Source of the DNA: an uncultured Christensenellaceae bacterium
Lineage (GTDB): Bacteria > Bacillota > Clostridia > Christensenellales > UBA3700
Reading direction: 5' to 3'
Length of the DNA: 21,387 bases
NCBI GenBank assembly: GCA_902373595.1
Contig: CABKMX010000001.1
Span: 1-21,387, forward strand
The translations under genes were made by a program, and so were the position numbers. Under the pieces are notes generated by a model. The model ran no database searches, was not told where the DNA came from, and saw only the letters and a program-made list of their open reading frames with translations. This document shows, piece after piece, positions 7,310 to 13,563 of the stretch (position 1 is the first letter of the stretch; every line of letters begins with the position of its first letter).

Positions 7310-7957
7310 ATGTTGAAGAGATACGGAGAGGAGTTGCAGTCCGTTTTCGACGAGCTGATACGCATGGCGTCGTATGCCGTCGGGGCGGTGCGTAAGGCAC
7401 AGGCCGCGCTTGAAAGGGGAGACGCAGCGGCGGCAAAGAATATCGTCGAGGGAGACGAAAACGTCAATCGCTTCGAGAAAGAGATCGAACAGCGCGCGCT
7501 CAGGATCATCATCAAGTATCAGCCCGTCGCCAACGATCTGCGCGACGTGACGGGCGCGCTCAAGATGATCACGGACATAGAGCGCATAGGCGATCAGGCG
7601 GCGGACATCGCATCCGTCTTTCTTAAGATCGGCGAGGCGGTCAAGGATGACGATCTGTCCGCAATGTTCACGCACGTTGCCGATATGGCGACGGCGGCGG
7701 TCAACGCGTTCGTCAACGGCGACCGCAAACTCGCCGAAAAGACGATCGCGCTCGACGATCGCTCGGACGAGATGTTCGCGTCGATCAAGGACAAGATGTG
7801 CGAAAGGTTGAAGAGCCGCCCGGAAGAGGCGGAAAAAATAATATATATCATGATGATCGCAAAATACCTCGAGCGGATAGGCGACCACGCGGTCAACATC
7901 TGCGAGTGGGCGGTCTTCGTAAAGACGGGAGTCTACAAGGGCTCCGAGATCATGTGA
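7310..7957 (+). CDS. phoU: Phosphate signalling regulator PhoU
   Basis: A 215-residue all-helical cytoplasmic protein made of two PhoU repeats (about residues 15-105 and 115-205), the usual length for the family. Metal-cluster-type acidic motifs are visible: EGDENVNRFEKEIEQ, the KMITDIERIGDQAADI segment in the first repeat, and AKYLERIGDHAVNICEW in the second. In characterised systems PhoU links the Pst transporter to the PhoR kinase and damps Pho activation and phosphate uptake when phosphate is plentiful. GGAGG at 7301-7305 lies 4 nt before the ATG. The response regulator starts 7 nt after the stop. Its place between pstB and phoPR matches that role. Confidence 0.95.
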   Translation: MLKRYGEELQSVFDELIRMASYAVGAVRKAQAALERGDAAAAKNIVEGDENVNRFEKEIEQRALRIIIKYQPVANDLRDVTGALKMITDIERIGDQAADIASVFLKIGEAVKDDDLSAMFTHVADMATAAVNAFVNGDRKLAEKTIALDDRSDEMFASIKDKMCERLKSRPEEAEKIIYIMMIAKYLERIGDHAVNICEWAVFVKTGVYKGSEIM

Positions 7958-7964
7958 GGCATCT

Positions 7965-8633
7965 ATGAGTTTGATCTGGTCTGTCGAGGACGACAAGGAC
8001 TTGCAGGATCTGCTGAGGTTTTCGCTCGGCGGATTCGGCTATGACATCGAGCTGTTCGACTGCGCGGAAGATCTGTTCGCAAAGATCGGGAAAGGGAGTG
8101 CGCCCGACCTTATTTTGATGGACGTGATGCTGCCCGGTATGGACGGCATGGCGGCGTTGAAACAGCTCAAAAACAACACGGGTACCAAAAAAATACCTGT
8201 GATCATGTTGACGGCAAAGGCGACGGAGGCGAACATCGTCGGCGGACTGAATTATGGAGCGGACGACTATATGACCAAGCCGTTTTCGGTGATGGAATTG
8301 TCCGCGCGCATCAATGCCAACCTGCGTAAAAACGCAAAGGAAGAGGTGCTCGAGGCGGACGGGATACGGATGGATACCGCGTCGCACGAGTGCACGATGG
8401 ACGGCAAAAAGCTGTCGTTGACGATCAAGGAGTTCGCGTTGCTTGCAGAGCTGTTGCGTGCCGCGGGCAAGGTCAAGACGCGCGAGCAACTGCTCGGCGA
8501 GATCTGGGGTTACGGCTATGAGGGCGAGACGCGCACGCTCGACATGCATGTGCGCACGTTGCGCGGCAAATTGGGCGATCACGCCAAAAAGCTCGTGACC
8601 GTTCGAGGCATAGGCTTCAAGTACGAGGTTTGA
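7965..8633 (+). CDS. phoP: Phosphate response regulator, OmpR/PhoB family
   Basis: A 222-residue two-component regulator. The receiver domain (about 1-118) has the acidic pair E8/D9-D10, the phosphoacceptor D53 in LILMDVMLPG, the switch Thr in MLTAKA and the Lys in MTKPF. The C-terminal winged helix (about 128-222) shows TIKEFALLAELLR, the recognition helix region ETRTLDMHVRTLRGKLG and the wing VRGIGFKYEV typical of PhoB/PhoP. It very likely binds the three TTTACA-type repeats upstream of pstS. It follows phoU by 7 nt and precedes the kinase by one base. The function call rests on family plus operon context; the paralogous regulators VicR and ResD look similar, but their genes would not sit here. 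Confidence 0.9.
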   Translation: MSLIWSVEDDKDLQDLLRFSLGGFGYDIELFDCAEDLFAKIGKGSAPDLILMDVMLPGMDGMAALKQLKNNTGTKKIPVIMLTAKATEANIVGGLNYGADDYMTKPFSVMELSARINANLRKNAKEEVLEADGIRMDTASHECTMDGKKLSLTIKEFALLAELLRAAGKVKTREQLLGEIWGYGYEGETRTLDMHVRTLRGKLGDHAKKLVTVRGIGFKYEV

Positions 8634-8634
8634 C

Positions 8635-9996
8635 GTGCGCAAGCATTCGCTGAGGCTCTTCATTATTTCGGCGGCGGCGCTTGCGGTGTTCGCCGTGGCG
8701 GCGATCGCGGTCTCGGTCGCGTTGACGGGCAAGGCAGTCGACGACGGACTCGTCTCGGTTGCGGACTTTGTCGAAAACGCCTGTCTCGGAGGAGCGGATG
8801 TCGACGACTTGGTCGAATACGCCGACGAAGGCGCGCCGGATATGCGCATCACTTTCATCGCCAAAGACGGCGCGGTGATCGCGGACAGCAGCCCATGGAA
8901 CAGCGACGAAAATCATCTCGACAGACCCGAGGTGGAGGACGCGCTGTCAAAGGGCGAGGGCTTTGCCGAGAGGCGTTCGGATACCGACGGCGGCAACATG
9001 AATTACTACGCGCGGTTGATAGAGCTGCCCGGGTACGGCGAAGTCGTGCTCAGGGTCGCGACGCCCGGTTCGGCGACGAAGGACGTGCTGACGGCTATGA
9101 TCCCGGCGTGCGTCGTATTGATCGTCGCGATCGCGCTGTCGATGTATCTCGTCGACAGATATTACAACAAATCGGTGATGGTCGACATCGACGAACTCAA
9201 ACGTCAATTGCACACGATCAACACCGGGGAATTCAAGAAACTTTCGCTCGACAAGAGCAATTCGGACATCTTGCCGTATGTCAACGAACTCAACGAGGTC
9301 GCCGAGACGGTCAACTCGCTCAACAAGGTGCGCAGCGAGTTTTTCGCCAACGCCAGCCACGAGCTCAACACGCCGCTGACCTATATCGGCGGCTATGCCG
9401 AATTGATGGAAAAGGGGATGCTGACCGACGGCGCGAAGATCCGCGAATGCGGCGAAAAGATAGGGCGGCAGACGGAGCGCATGAAGGGGTTGATCGCAGA
9501 TATGCTCAAATTGTCGCGGCTTGAAAATCTGTCGTCCGACCTCGAAAAGGAGAAGGTCGACGTCGCCGCGCTGCTCGGAGCGGTCGCCGACACCTTCCGT
9601 CTTGACGCGGCGTCCAAAGGCGTCGAGATCAACGTCTATTCGAGCGTCGGCGAGGTCACGTCAAACGAGCGTCTGCTCAAAGAGATCGCGATCAATCTCG
9701 TCCAAAACGCCGTCAAATACAACCGCGAGGGCGGCAGGGTGGACATCTTTGCCCGCATCGTCGGAAAGACGCTCGAGATCAAGGTCGCCGACACCGGCAT
9801 AGGCATAGCGCCCGAGCATCACGACCTCGTCTTCAAGCGCTTTTACCGCGTCGATAAGGCGCGCTCGCGCAGCAGCGGCGGCACAGGACTGGGGCTTGCG
9901 ATCGTCAAACATGCGGCGCAGCGGCTGTCGGGCACGGTTAGGCTCGAGAGCAAAGAGGGGCAAGGCTCGACCTTTATTGTAGAGATCCCGATCTGA
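8635..9996 (+). CDS. phoR: Phosphate sensor histidine kinase PhoR-like
   Basis: A 453-residue membrane kinase. The first membrane helix is at about residues 7-29, an extracytoplasmic segment of about 120 residues follows, and the second helix lies at about 152-174. The dimerisation/phosphoacceptor box holds H242 in NASHELNTPLTYIGGY, with Asn where most relatives have Lys. The catalytic domain has the N box NLVQNAVKYN, G1 VADTGIGI, the F box VFKRFYRVDKARSR and G2 GGTGLGLAIVKHA. GTG at 8635 is the start, one base after the phoP stop; a weak GAGG at 8624-8627 and coupling with phoP probably support it. It should phosphorylate PhoP when phosphate is low, under PhoU/Pst control. No obvious PAS domain is present between the second helix and H242. 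Confidence 0.88.
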   Translation: MRKHSLRLFIISAAALAVFAVAAIAVSVALTGKAVDDGLVSVADFVENACLGGADVDDLVEYADEGAPDMRITFIAKDGAVIADSSPWNSDENHLDRPEVEDALSKGEGFAERRSDTDGGNMNYYARLIELPGYGEVVLRVATPGSATKDVLTAMIPACVVLIVAIALSMYLVDRYYNKSVMVDIDELKRQLHTINTGEFKKLSLDKSNSDILPYVNELNEVAETVNSLNKVRSEFFANASHELNTPLTYIGGYAELMEKGMLTDGAKIRECGEKIGRQTERMKGLIADMLKLSRLENLSSDLEKEKVDVAALLGAVADTFRLDAASKGVEINVYSSVGEVTSNERLLKEIAINLVQNAVKYNREGGRVDIFARIVGKTLEIKVADTGIGIAPEHHDLVFKRFYRVDKARSRSSGGTGLGLAIVKHAAQRLSGTVRLESKEGQGSTFIVEIPI

Positions 9997-10060
9997 CGCG
10001 ATCGAAAATTTCGTGTCCGTGTGCGCAAATGCAACAAAATACACAACGTAAACGCAAGGA

Positions 10061-10097
10061 GCGCGTCGGCGGCAGCCGGCGCGCATCGCTATTTTTT
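10061..10097 (+). terminator. Probable terminator of the pst-pho operon
   Basis: A 9-bp GC-rich stem (GCGCGTCGG 10061-10069 with CCGGCGCGC 10076-10084, one G-U) has a 6-nt loop. TTTTTT follows at 10092-10097, but 7 nt after the stem, so termination may be incomplete. Confidence 0.5.
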
Positions 10098-10119
10098 GCA
10101 TAAATGATGCCGCCAAATC

Positions 10120-10148
10120 TTGTCATATGCATGCGCGCGTGATATAAT
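10120..10148 (+). promoter_or_regulatory. Promoter of the CDF exporter gene
   Basis: TTGTCA (10120-10125), a 17-bp spacer and a perfect TATAAT (10143-10148) with TGA in front form a strong extended -10 promoter. The predicted start is near 10155, giving a leader of about 21 nt. No metal-responsive operator is recognisable. Confidence 0.82.
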
Positions 10149-10175
10149 TTTGGCATACTATCATATCGGTGAAGT

Positions 10176-11339
10176 ATGGGAAGACTTTTGATCAAATTGT
10201 TTGTCAAAGACGCCGACGACGTCGATTCGCCCCGGGTACGCGCCGCATACGGCACGCTTGCGGGGGCGGTGGGCATTGTGCTCAACATTTTGCTTGCCGT
10301 CGGCAAGATTGTAGTCGGTACGCTGTTCGGCGCGCTGTCCGTCACTGCGGACGGCTTCAACAACCTGACCGACTGCGGCAGTAATGTCGTGTCGGTGATC
10401 GGGTTCAAGGTCGCCGAAAAGCCTGCGGACAAAGAGCATCCGTACGGGCACCAAAGAATGGAATATATCGCGGCAATGATCGTCGCGTTCATCGTGCTCG
10501 TCGTTGCAGTCGAGCTGGCTATCGAGTCTGTCGGCAAGCTAATCACGCCCGAGGAGAGCGAATTTTCGATCGCGACGATCGTCGTTCTTGCCGTGTCAGT
10601 GCTGGTCAAGCTGTGGATGTTCTTCTTCAATCGTTTTCTCGCCAAAAAGATCTCGTCGCCCGCGCTCAAAGCGACCGCGACGGACAGCATAAGCGACTCG
10701 GCGGCGACGCTTGCGGTCATAGTCGCTTTGATCATATCGCACTTTACGTCCGTCGACCTTGACGGGGTGATGGGGCTTGTCGTCGCAATTTTGATTGCCG
10801 TCGCGGGCATAGGTATATTTCGCTCCACGCTCAGCCGCTTGCTCGGCGAGGCGCCCGACAAAGAGGTCGTCGAGGGCATCAAGGACAGGGTGATGAGCTA
10901 TCAAGGCGTGGTAGGTCTGCACGATCTCAACGTCCACAGCTACGGCAAAAAACTTTACGCGAGCGTCCATGTCGAGGTGGACAGCCGCCTGTCCATCACC
11001 GAAGGGCACGAGCTTGCCGACGAGATCGAGCGCGACTTTGCCGCAAATACCGAGATCGTCATGCTCGTCCACATCGACCCGATCGCTGTCGACGATCCGA
11101 TTGCCGACAGATATCGCGAGATGACGCTGGGCGTAGTCCGCGCGATAGATCCCGAGTTCAACATTCATGATTTCCGCGTCGTCAACGGCGCCGCCCGGGT
11201 CAACCTCATCTTTGACGTAGCCATTCCGTTCGGAGGAAAGCTGACCGAAGACGATGTCGAAAAGCGCATCAAAGACGCCTTCGCCGCGATAGACCCAAAA
11301 CTCAACCCCATGCCCACGGTGGAAAGACAGCTCAACTGA
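10176..11339 (+). CDS. Cation diffusion facilitator family metal exporter, probably manganese
   Basis: A 387-residue inner-membrane metal/proton antiporter. Six membrane segments (about 25-235) precede a ferredoxin-like cytosolic domain (about 245-325) and an extra C-terminal segment. The central site reads N62-xxx-D66 in helix 2 and D170-xxx-D174 in helix 5. Zinc/iron CDFs carry D or H at these places, whereas N-D-D-D is the arrangement known from the manganese exporter MntE, so Mn2+ is favoured. The family phrase HPYGHQRMEY is present. The gene has its own promoter and only a weak GGTGA ribosome binding site. It sits directly after the phosphate operon, but no regulatory link is visible. 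Metal choice is an inference. Confidence 0.88.
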   Translation: MGRLLIKLFVKDADDVDSPRVRAAYGTLAGAVGIVLNILLAVGKIVVGTLFGALSVTADGFNNLTDCGSNVVSVIGFKVAEKPADKEHPYGHQRMEYIAAMIVAFIVLVVAVELAIESVGKLITPEESEFSIATIVVLAVSVLVKLWMFFFNRFLAKKISSPALKATATDSISDSAATLAVIVALIISHFTSVDLDGVMGLVVAILIAVAGIGIFRSTLSRLLGEAPDKEVVEGIKDRVMSYQGVVGLHDLNVHSYGKKLYASVHVEVDSRLSITEGHELADEIERDFAANTEIVMLVHIDPIAVDDPIADRYREMTLGVVRAIDPEFNIHDFRVVNGAARVNLIFDVAIPFGGKLTEDDVEKRIKDAFAAIDPKLNPMPTVERQLN

Positions 11340-11465
11340 ATGCTAAGAGATGCCGTGTTCACGCGGCTGAAAAGCGCCGGCAAGCATCTGTTCGGCAAGA
11401 TTTCTGCGGTCGAAAAACGCGGCGCCGTCCTCAAAATCAAAATCAAGATATATCTGCGCGATTAA
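11340..11465 (+). CDS. Possible 41-residue basic peptide abutting the CDF gene
   Basis: The ATG begins on the base right after the CDF stop codon (TGA then ATG), a layout that favours reinitiation. The 41 residues run MLRDAVFTRLKSAGKHLF..., end in KIKIKIYLRD and are strongly basic; the first half could form an amphipathic helix. No Shine-Dalgarno sequence of its own is visible and no family is recognised. Codon choice (GCC, GGC, AAG, CTG, ATC) resembles the neighbours. The stop codon lies inside a palindrome directly before the next promoter. It may be chance: short open frames are frequent in GC-rich DNA. Confidence 0.35.
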   Translation: MLRDAVFTRLKSAGKHLFGKISAVEKRGAVLKIKIKIYLRD

Positions 11466-11472
11466 ATCGCGC
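11456..11472. repeat. 17-bp palindrome touching a -35 element
   Basis: GCGCGAT (11456-11462), TAA, ATCGCGC (11466-11472) is a perfect 7-bp inverted repeat. No T tract follows, so it is a poor terminator. Its right edge is immediately next to the -35 hexamer TTGCGG (11473-11478) of the QueG-like gene, which is where an operator would act. Confidence 0.55.
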
Positions 11473-11502
11473 TTGCGGACGGTGCGCAATCTGTGATATC
11501 AT
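11473..11502 (+). promoter_or_regulatory. Promoter of the QueG-like gene, predicted to give a leaderless mRNA
   Basis: TTGCGG (11473-11478), an 18-bp spacer and TATCAT (11497-11502) preceded by TGA. Only 6 nt (11503-11508) separate the -10 from the ATG at 11509, so transcription should start at or next to the A of the start codon. No Shine-Dalgarno sequence exists. Confidence 0.72.
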
Positions 11503-11508
11503 ATCGAT

Positions 11509-12246
11509 ATGAAGATGTACGGCAAAGAGAGAGCGGAATTGATCTACGGCTTGAAGTCGTCGGATGAAGTCGACGCGCGGATATGCGATATGCTGTTCGA
11601 CGACGGCGCGGCGTTCGTCGGCTTTTCGGACGTATCAGGAGCAGCCGAAAATCACGGCTATCGCAGTTGCGTCACAATCGGGTTCAAATTGTTCGACGGT
11701 ATTCTCAAAGGGATTCAAGGCGCGCCGACGTACGAATATTTTCACCACTACCGCACGGTCAACGCCGCGCTCGACCGCATGGCACTGCGCGTTGCGGCGT
11801 TCCTCAATTCACAGGGTTTTGACGCAATCGCCATTCCGGCAAGTCAATCGTCCGATTGCGATCCGTTCAAAGGGGCGTTTCCGCACAAGACGGGCGCGCG
11901 CCTGAGCGGCGCCGGGTACATCGGCAAGAACGCGCTGTTCCTCAGCCGAGAGTTCGGCGCCAAGGTCAGACTCGCGAGCGTGCTGACCGACAAGGAGTTC
12001 GATCTGTCGCGGACGCTTTGCGACCGCGGCTGCGGCGATTGCGAGGTCTGCAAAAAGGCGTGCCCGGCGGGCGCGATATACGGCAAGAACTATGTCGAGG
12101 GGGACGACGTCTCCGAGCTTGTCGACGTCGCCAAATGCAGTGCGCATATGAAGGCCACATATAAGAATATCGGCAGGGGCGCCGTATGCGGAGTTTGCAT
12201 TGCCGAGTGCCCCAAAAGTTGTCTCAAAAATAGAGTCGACAAGTGA
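11509..12246 (+). CDS. Short QueG-like iron-sulfur protein (4Fe-4S double-cluster domain)
   Basis: A 245-residue cytoplasmic protein related to the core of epoxyqueuosine reductase QueG. The SGAGYIGKNALFLSREFGAKVRLASVL segment region (about residues 133-159) matches the cobalamin-binding core of that family. The ferredoxin part has C175-xx-C178-xx-C181-xxx-C185-P, then C210 and C227-xx-C230-xxx-C234-P, enough cysteines for two [4Fe-4S] clusters. QueG is about 350-380 residues; this protein lacks the C-terminal HEAT-like tRNA-binding region, so an activity other than tRNA queuosine maturation is possible. It starts with ATG at 11509 on a predicted leaderless message; a second ATG at 11515 is the alternative. 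No other queuosine gene is nearby. Confidence 0.75.
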   Translation: MKMYGKERAELIYGLKSSDEVDARICDMLFDDGAAFVGFSDVSGAAENHGYRSCVTIGFKLFDGILKGIQGAPTYEYFHHYRTVNAALDRMALRVAAFLNSQGFDAIAIPASQSSDCDPFKGAFPHKTGARLSGAGYIGKNALFLSREFGAKVRLASVLTDKEFDLSRTLCDRGCGDCEVCKKACPAGAIYGKNYVEGDDVSELVDVAKCSAHMKATYKNIGRGAVCGVCIAECPKSCLKNRVDK

Positions 12247-12275
12247 CGATACGGGTATATTTGGTCATAAGTAAT

Positions 12276-12312
12276 AATTGATAATACGTCGTGCAAATTG
12301 ATAATAATTGAT
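12276..12312. repeat. AT-rich direct repeats after the QueG-like gene
   Basis: AATTGATAATA occurs at 12276-12286 and again at 12296-12306, with a shortened third copy AATTGAT at 12306-12312. The period is 20 bp then 10 bp, near two and one helical turns. The surrounding 12247-12400 is an AT-rich, gene-free island. A small CGGC-GAGA-GCCG hairpin lies at 12342-12353. Confidence 0.5.
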
Positions 12313-12400
12313 TTTTACGTTTTTAGTAATAGTTTTGAGTTCGGCGAGAGCCGCTAGAAGTATTTTTTGACAAATTGTGACAAAAAGGTGCGCTGTTTAC

Positions 12401-12429
12401 TTGTTTTTACCGCAAAATAATGTTATCAT
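12401..12429 (+). promoter_or_regulatory. Promoter of the coiled-coil/DUF7662-like gene
   Basis: TTGTTT (12401-12406), a 17-bp spacer and TATCAT (12424-12429) preceded by TGT form an extended -10 promoter. An overlapping TATAAT (12429-12434) is less well spaced. The leader would be about 26 nt and includes GAGGAGGT. Confidence 0.68.
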
Positions 12430-12461
12430 ATAATCGATGGCAAAAGCCGAGGAGGTAAACC

Positions 12462-12887
12462 ATGTACGAAGACGATATTTCCGAATTGATGTTGCGCATC
12501 GAGGCGCTGGAGAGCAGGCTGGATAAGCTCGAGACTTTGCTCGAGAAAAAACTTGCCGACGTTCCTGCCGTTCCGCGTCAGGCGAGGACGAGAGAGAAGC
12601 AGCCCGTCTTCGAGATCGGCATCAAGGGCAAGTATCGTTTTCTTGCCGACTATCTGCACGACAACGGCGGCGATTCGATTACGATGTCGTTTGAGCAGAT
12701 CGAGCAGCTCGTCGGCGACAAGCTGCCTCGTTCGGCGTACAACTACCGCGCCTATTGGAGCAACACCGACACGCACACCATTTCGCGCGCTTGGATGAGG
12801 GCGGGATATATGGTCACCTATGTCAATCTTCTTTCCAAAAAGGTCACGTTCGAGAAGCGGCGCAGCTACGACACGCCGTCAAAGTAA
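12462..12887 (+). CDS. Orphan protein: N-terminal coiled coil plus DUF7662-like domain
   Basis: A 141-residue soluble protein without cysteines. Residues about 4-32 show a leucine heptad pattern (ISELMLRIEALESRLDKLE) and probably form a coiled coil. A Pro/Arg-rich linker follows. Residues about 57-135 carry the pattern KYRFLADYL...GGDSITMSFEQIEQLVG, LPRSAYNYRAYWSN, ISRAWMRAGYMV and KVTFEKR, which resembles the small domain catalogued as DUF7662; I recognise the pattern but not a function. GAGGAGGT at 12449-12456 is a strong ribosome binding site. Own promoter and terminator make it a single-gene unit. The coiled coil suggests oligomers. Role unknown. Confidence 0.8.
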   Translation: MYEDDISELMLRIEALESRLDKLETLLEKKLADVPAVPRQARTREKQPVFEIGIKGKYRFLADYLHDNGGDSITMSFEQIEQLVGDKLPRSAYNYRAYWSNTDTHTISRAWMRAGYMVTYVNLLSKKVTFEKRRSYDTPSK

Positions 12888-12909
12888 AAGCGTTTTTCGA
12901 CAAAATTCA

Positions 12910-12936
12910 AGCCTCGCAGATGCGGGGCTGTTTTGT
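12910..12936 (+). terminator. Terminator of the coiled-coil/DUF7662-like gene
   Basis: AGCCTCGC (12910-12917) pairs with GCGGGGCT (12922-12929) over 8 bp with one G-U and a 4-nt loop, followed by GTTTTGT. It closely matches the terminator at 13471-13497. Confidence 0.8.
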
Positions 12937-13032
12937 TTGTGTAATGGATTTTTTTAACGGCAGCCTAAACATTGTAGCAGTCAATCGGTTATTTGTCAAT
13001 AGCAAATTCAGAGATATTTCGAAAAATTAAAT

Positions 13033-13049
13033 TTTACACAAATTTTACA
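13033..13049 (+). promoter_or_regulatory. Candidate second Pho-like box (two hexamers)
   Basis: TTTACA (13033-13038) and TTTACA (13044-13049) have the same 11-bp spacing and the same sequence as the first two repeats before pstS. The second ends 33 bp before the -10 at 13082, against 33 bp between the last pstS repeat and its -10. A clear third repeat is absent, and the background here is AT-rich, so chance is possible. Confidence 0.4.
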
Positions 13050-13078
13050 TTTTGAGACCAGAATTTGCTTGATTTTGG

Positions 13079-13087
13079 TGATATTAT
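13079..13087 (+). promoter_or_regulatory. Extended -10 promoter of the 102-aa Cys-rich gene
   Basis: TGA-TATTAT (13079-13087) is an extended -10. No -35 is found 16-18 bp upstream of it. An alternative uses TTGCTT (13065-13070) with TGTAAT (13087-13092) at 16 bp. A weak -35 would fit an activator-dependent promoter. Confidence 0.5.
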
Positions 13088-13121
13088 GTAATAGAAACAT
13101 TTGCCGAGGAGGTAACATATC

Positions 13122-13430
13122 ATGAAGGAACTTATGACGAATCTCAAGATCATTTGTTTCAATCCCGATGAGGGAAAGCTCGTCAAAACGAGCTCAACCA
13201 ATCCGGACAAGCTCGTTGTCAGAGTTGTGTGCGAACGTATCGTGCTGTGCGATGACGACGGGCTGTGCCGCGCCTATGCACTCGCTGTGCCTCAAAAGGC
13301 GATTGCAAGCGGTGCGTTGAGCACGGCAATGGTGTTCCTATGCGCGGACGACGGCAGCTTGCTCGATTGCGTGACCGATACCGCAATCATTGAAGCGGTC
13401 TATCAATGCGTGTTGGAGAAGTGCGCATGA
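13122..13430 (+). CDS. Orphan cysteine-rich 102-residue protein
   Basis: I do not recognise a family. The 102 residues hold eight cysteines (12, 37, 43, 49, 74, 83, 96, 101), no signal peptide and no membrane segment, so it is probably cytosolic. Predicted alternation of beta strands (KLVVRVVCERIVLC, AYALAVPQ, STAMVFLCA) with a final helix (IIEAVYQCVLEKCA) suggests a compact alpha/beta fold; the cysteines could bind metal or respond to redox state. GAGGAGGT at 13106-13113 is a strong ribosome binding site 8 nt before the ATG. The gene stands alone with its own promoter and terminator, and a possible Pho-like box lies upstream. An alternative start is the ATG at 13134. Confidence 0.75.
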   Translation: MKELMTNLKIICFNPDEGKLVKTSSTNPDKLVVRVVCERIVLCDDDGLCRAYALAVPQKAIASGALSTAMVFLCADDGSLLDCVTDTAIIEAVYQCVLEKCA

Positions 13431-13470
13431 TTTGACGTCGGCGCAATATCCGCCTGTCGGCGGACAAACG

Positions 13471-13497
13471 AAAGCCTCGCGGTTGCGGGGCTTTTTT
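13471..13497 (+). terminator. Terminator of the 102-aa gene
   Basis: AAAGCCTCGC (13471-13480) pairs with GCGGGGCTTT (13485-13494) over 10 bp with one G-U and a 4-nt loop, and six T follow the C at 13491. A smaller CCGCC/GGCGG hairpin precedes it at 13450-13463. On the minus strand it may also stop the convergent methyltransferase transcript, though with a poorer T tract. Confidence 0.88.
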
Positions 13498-13563
13498 GAT
13501 GTGGGTTTGCGGAGGAAAGACGGCGGCTGCGCAATGGGGAACATGCTTGGCGACACCGCGGCG

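Noticed and set aside
6419..7996. 525-codon open frame on the minus strand across pstB and phoU
   Set aside because: Mirror frame of GC-rich coding DNA; the opposite strand has clear family motifs.
12367..12384. TTGACAAATTGTGACAAA as a third Pho box
   Set aside because: The repeated TGACAAA units are 10 bp apart, not 11, and do not match TTTACA at the same register.
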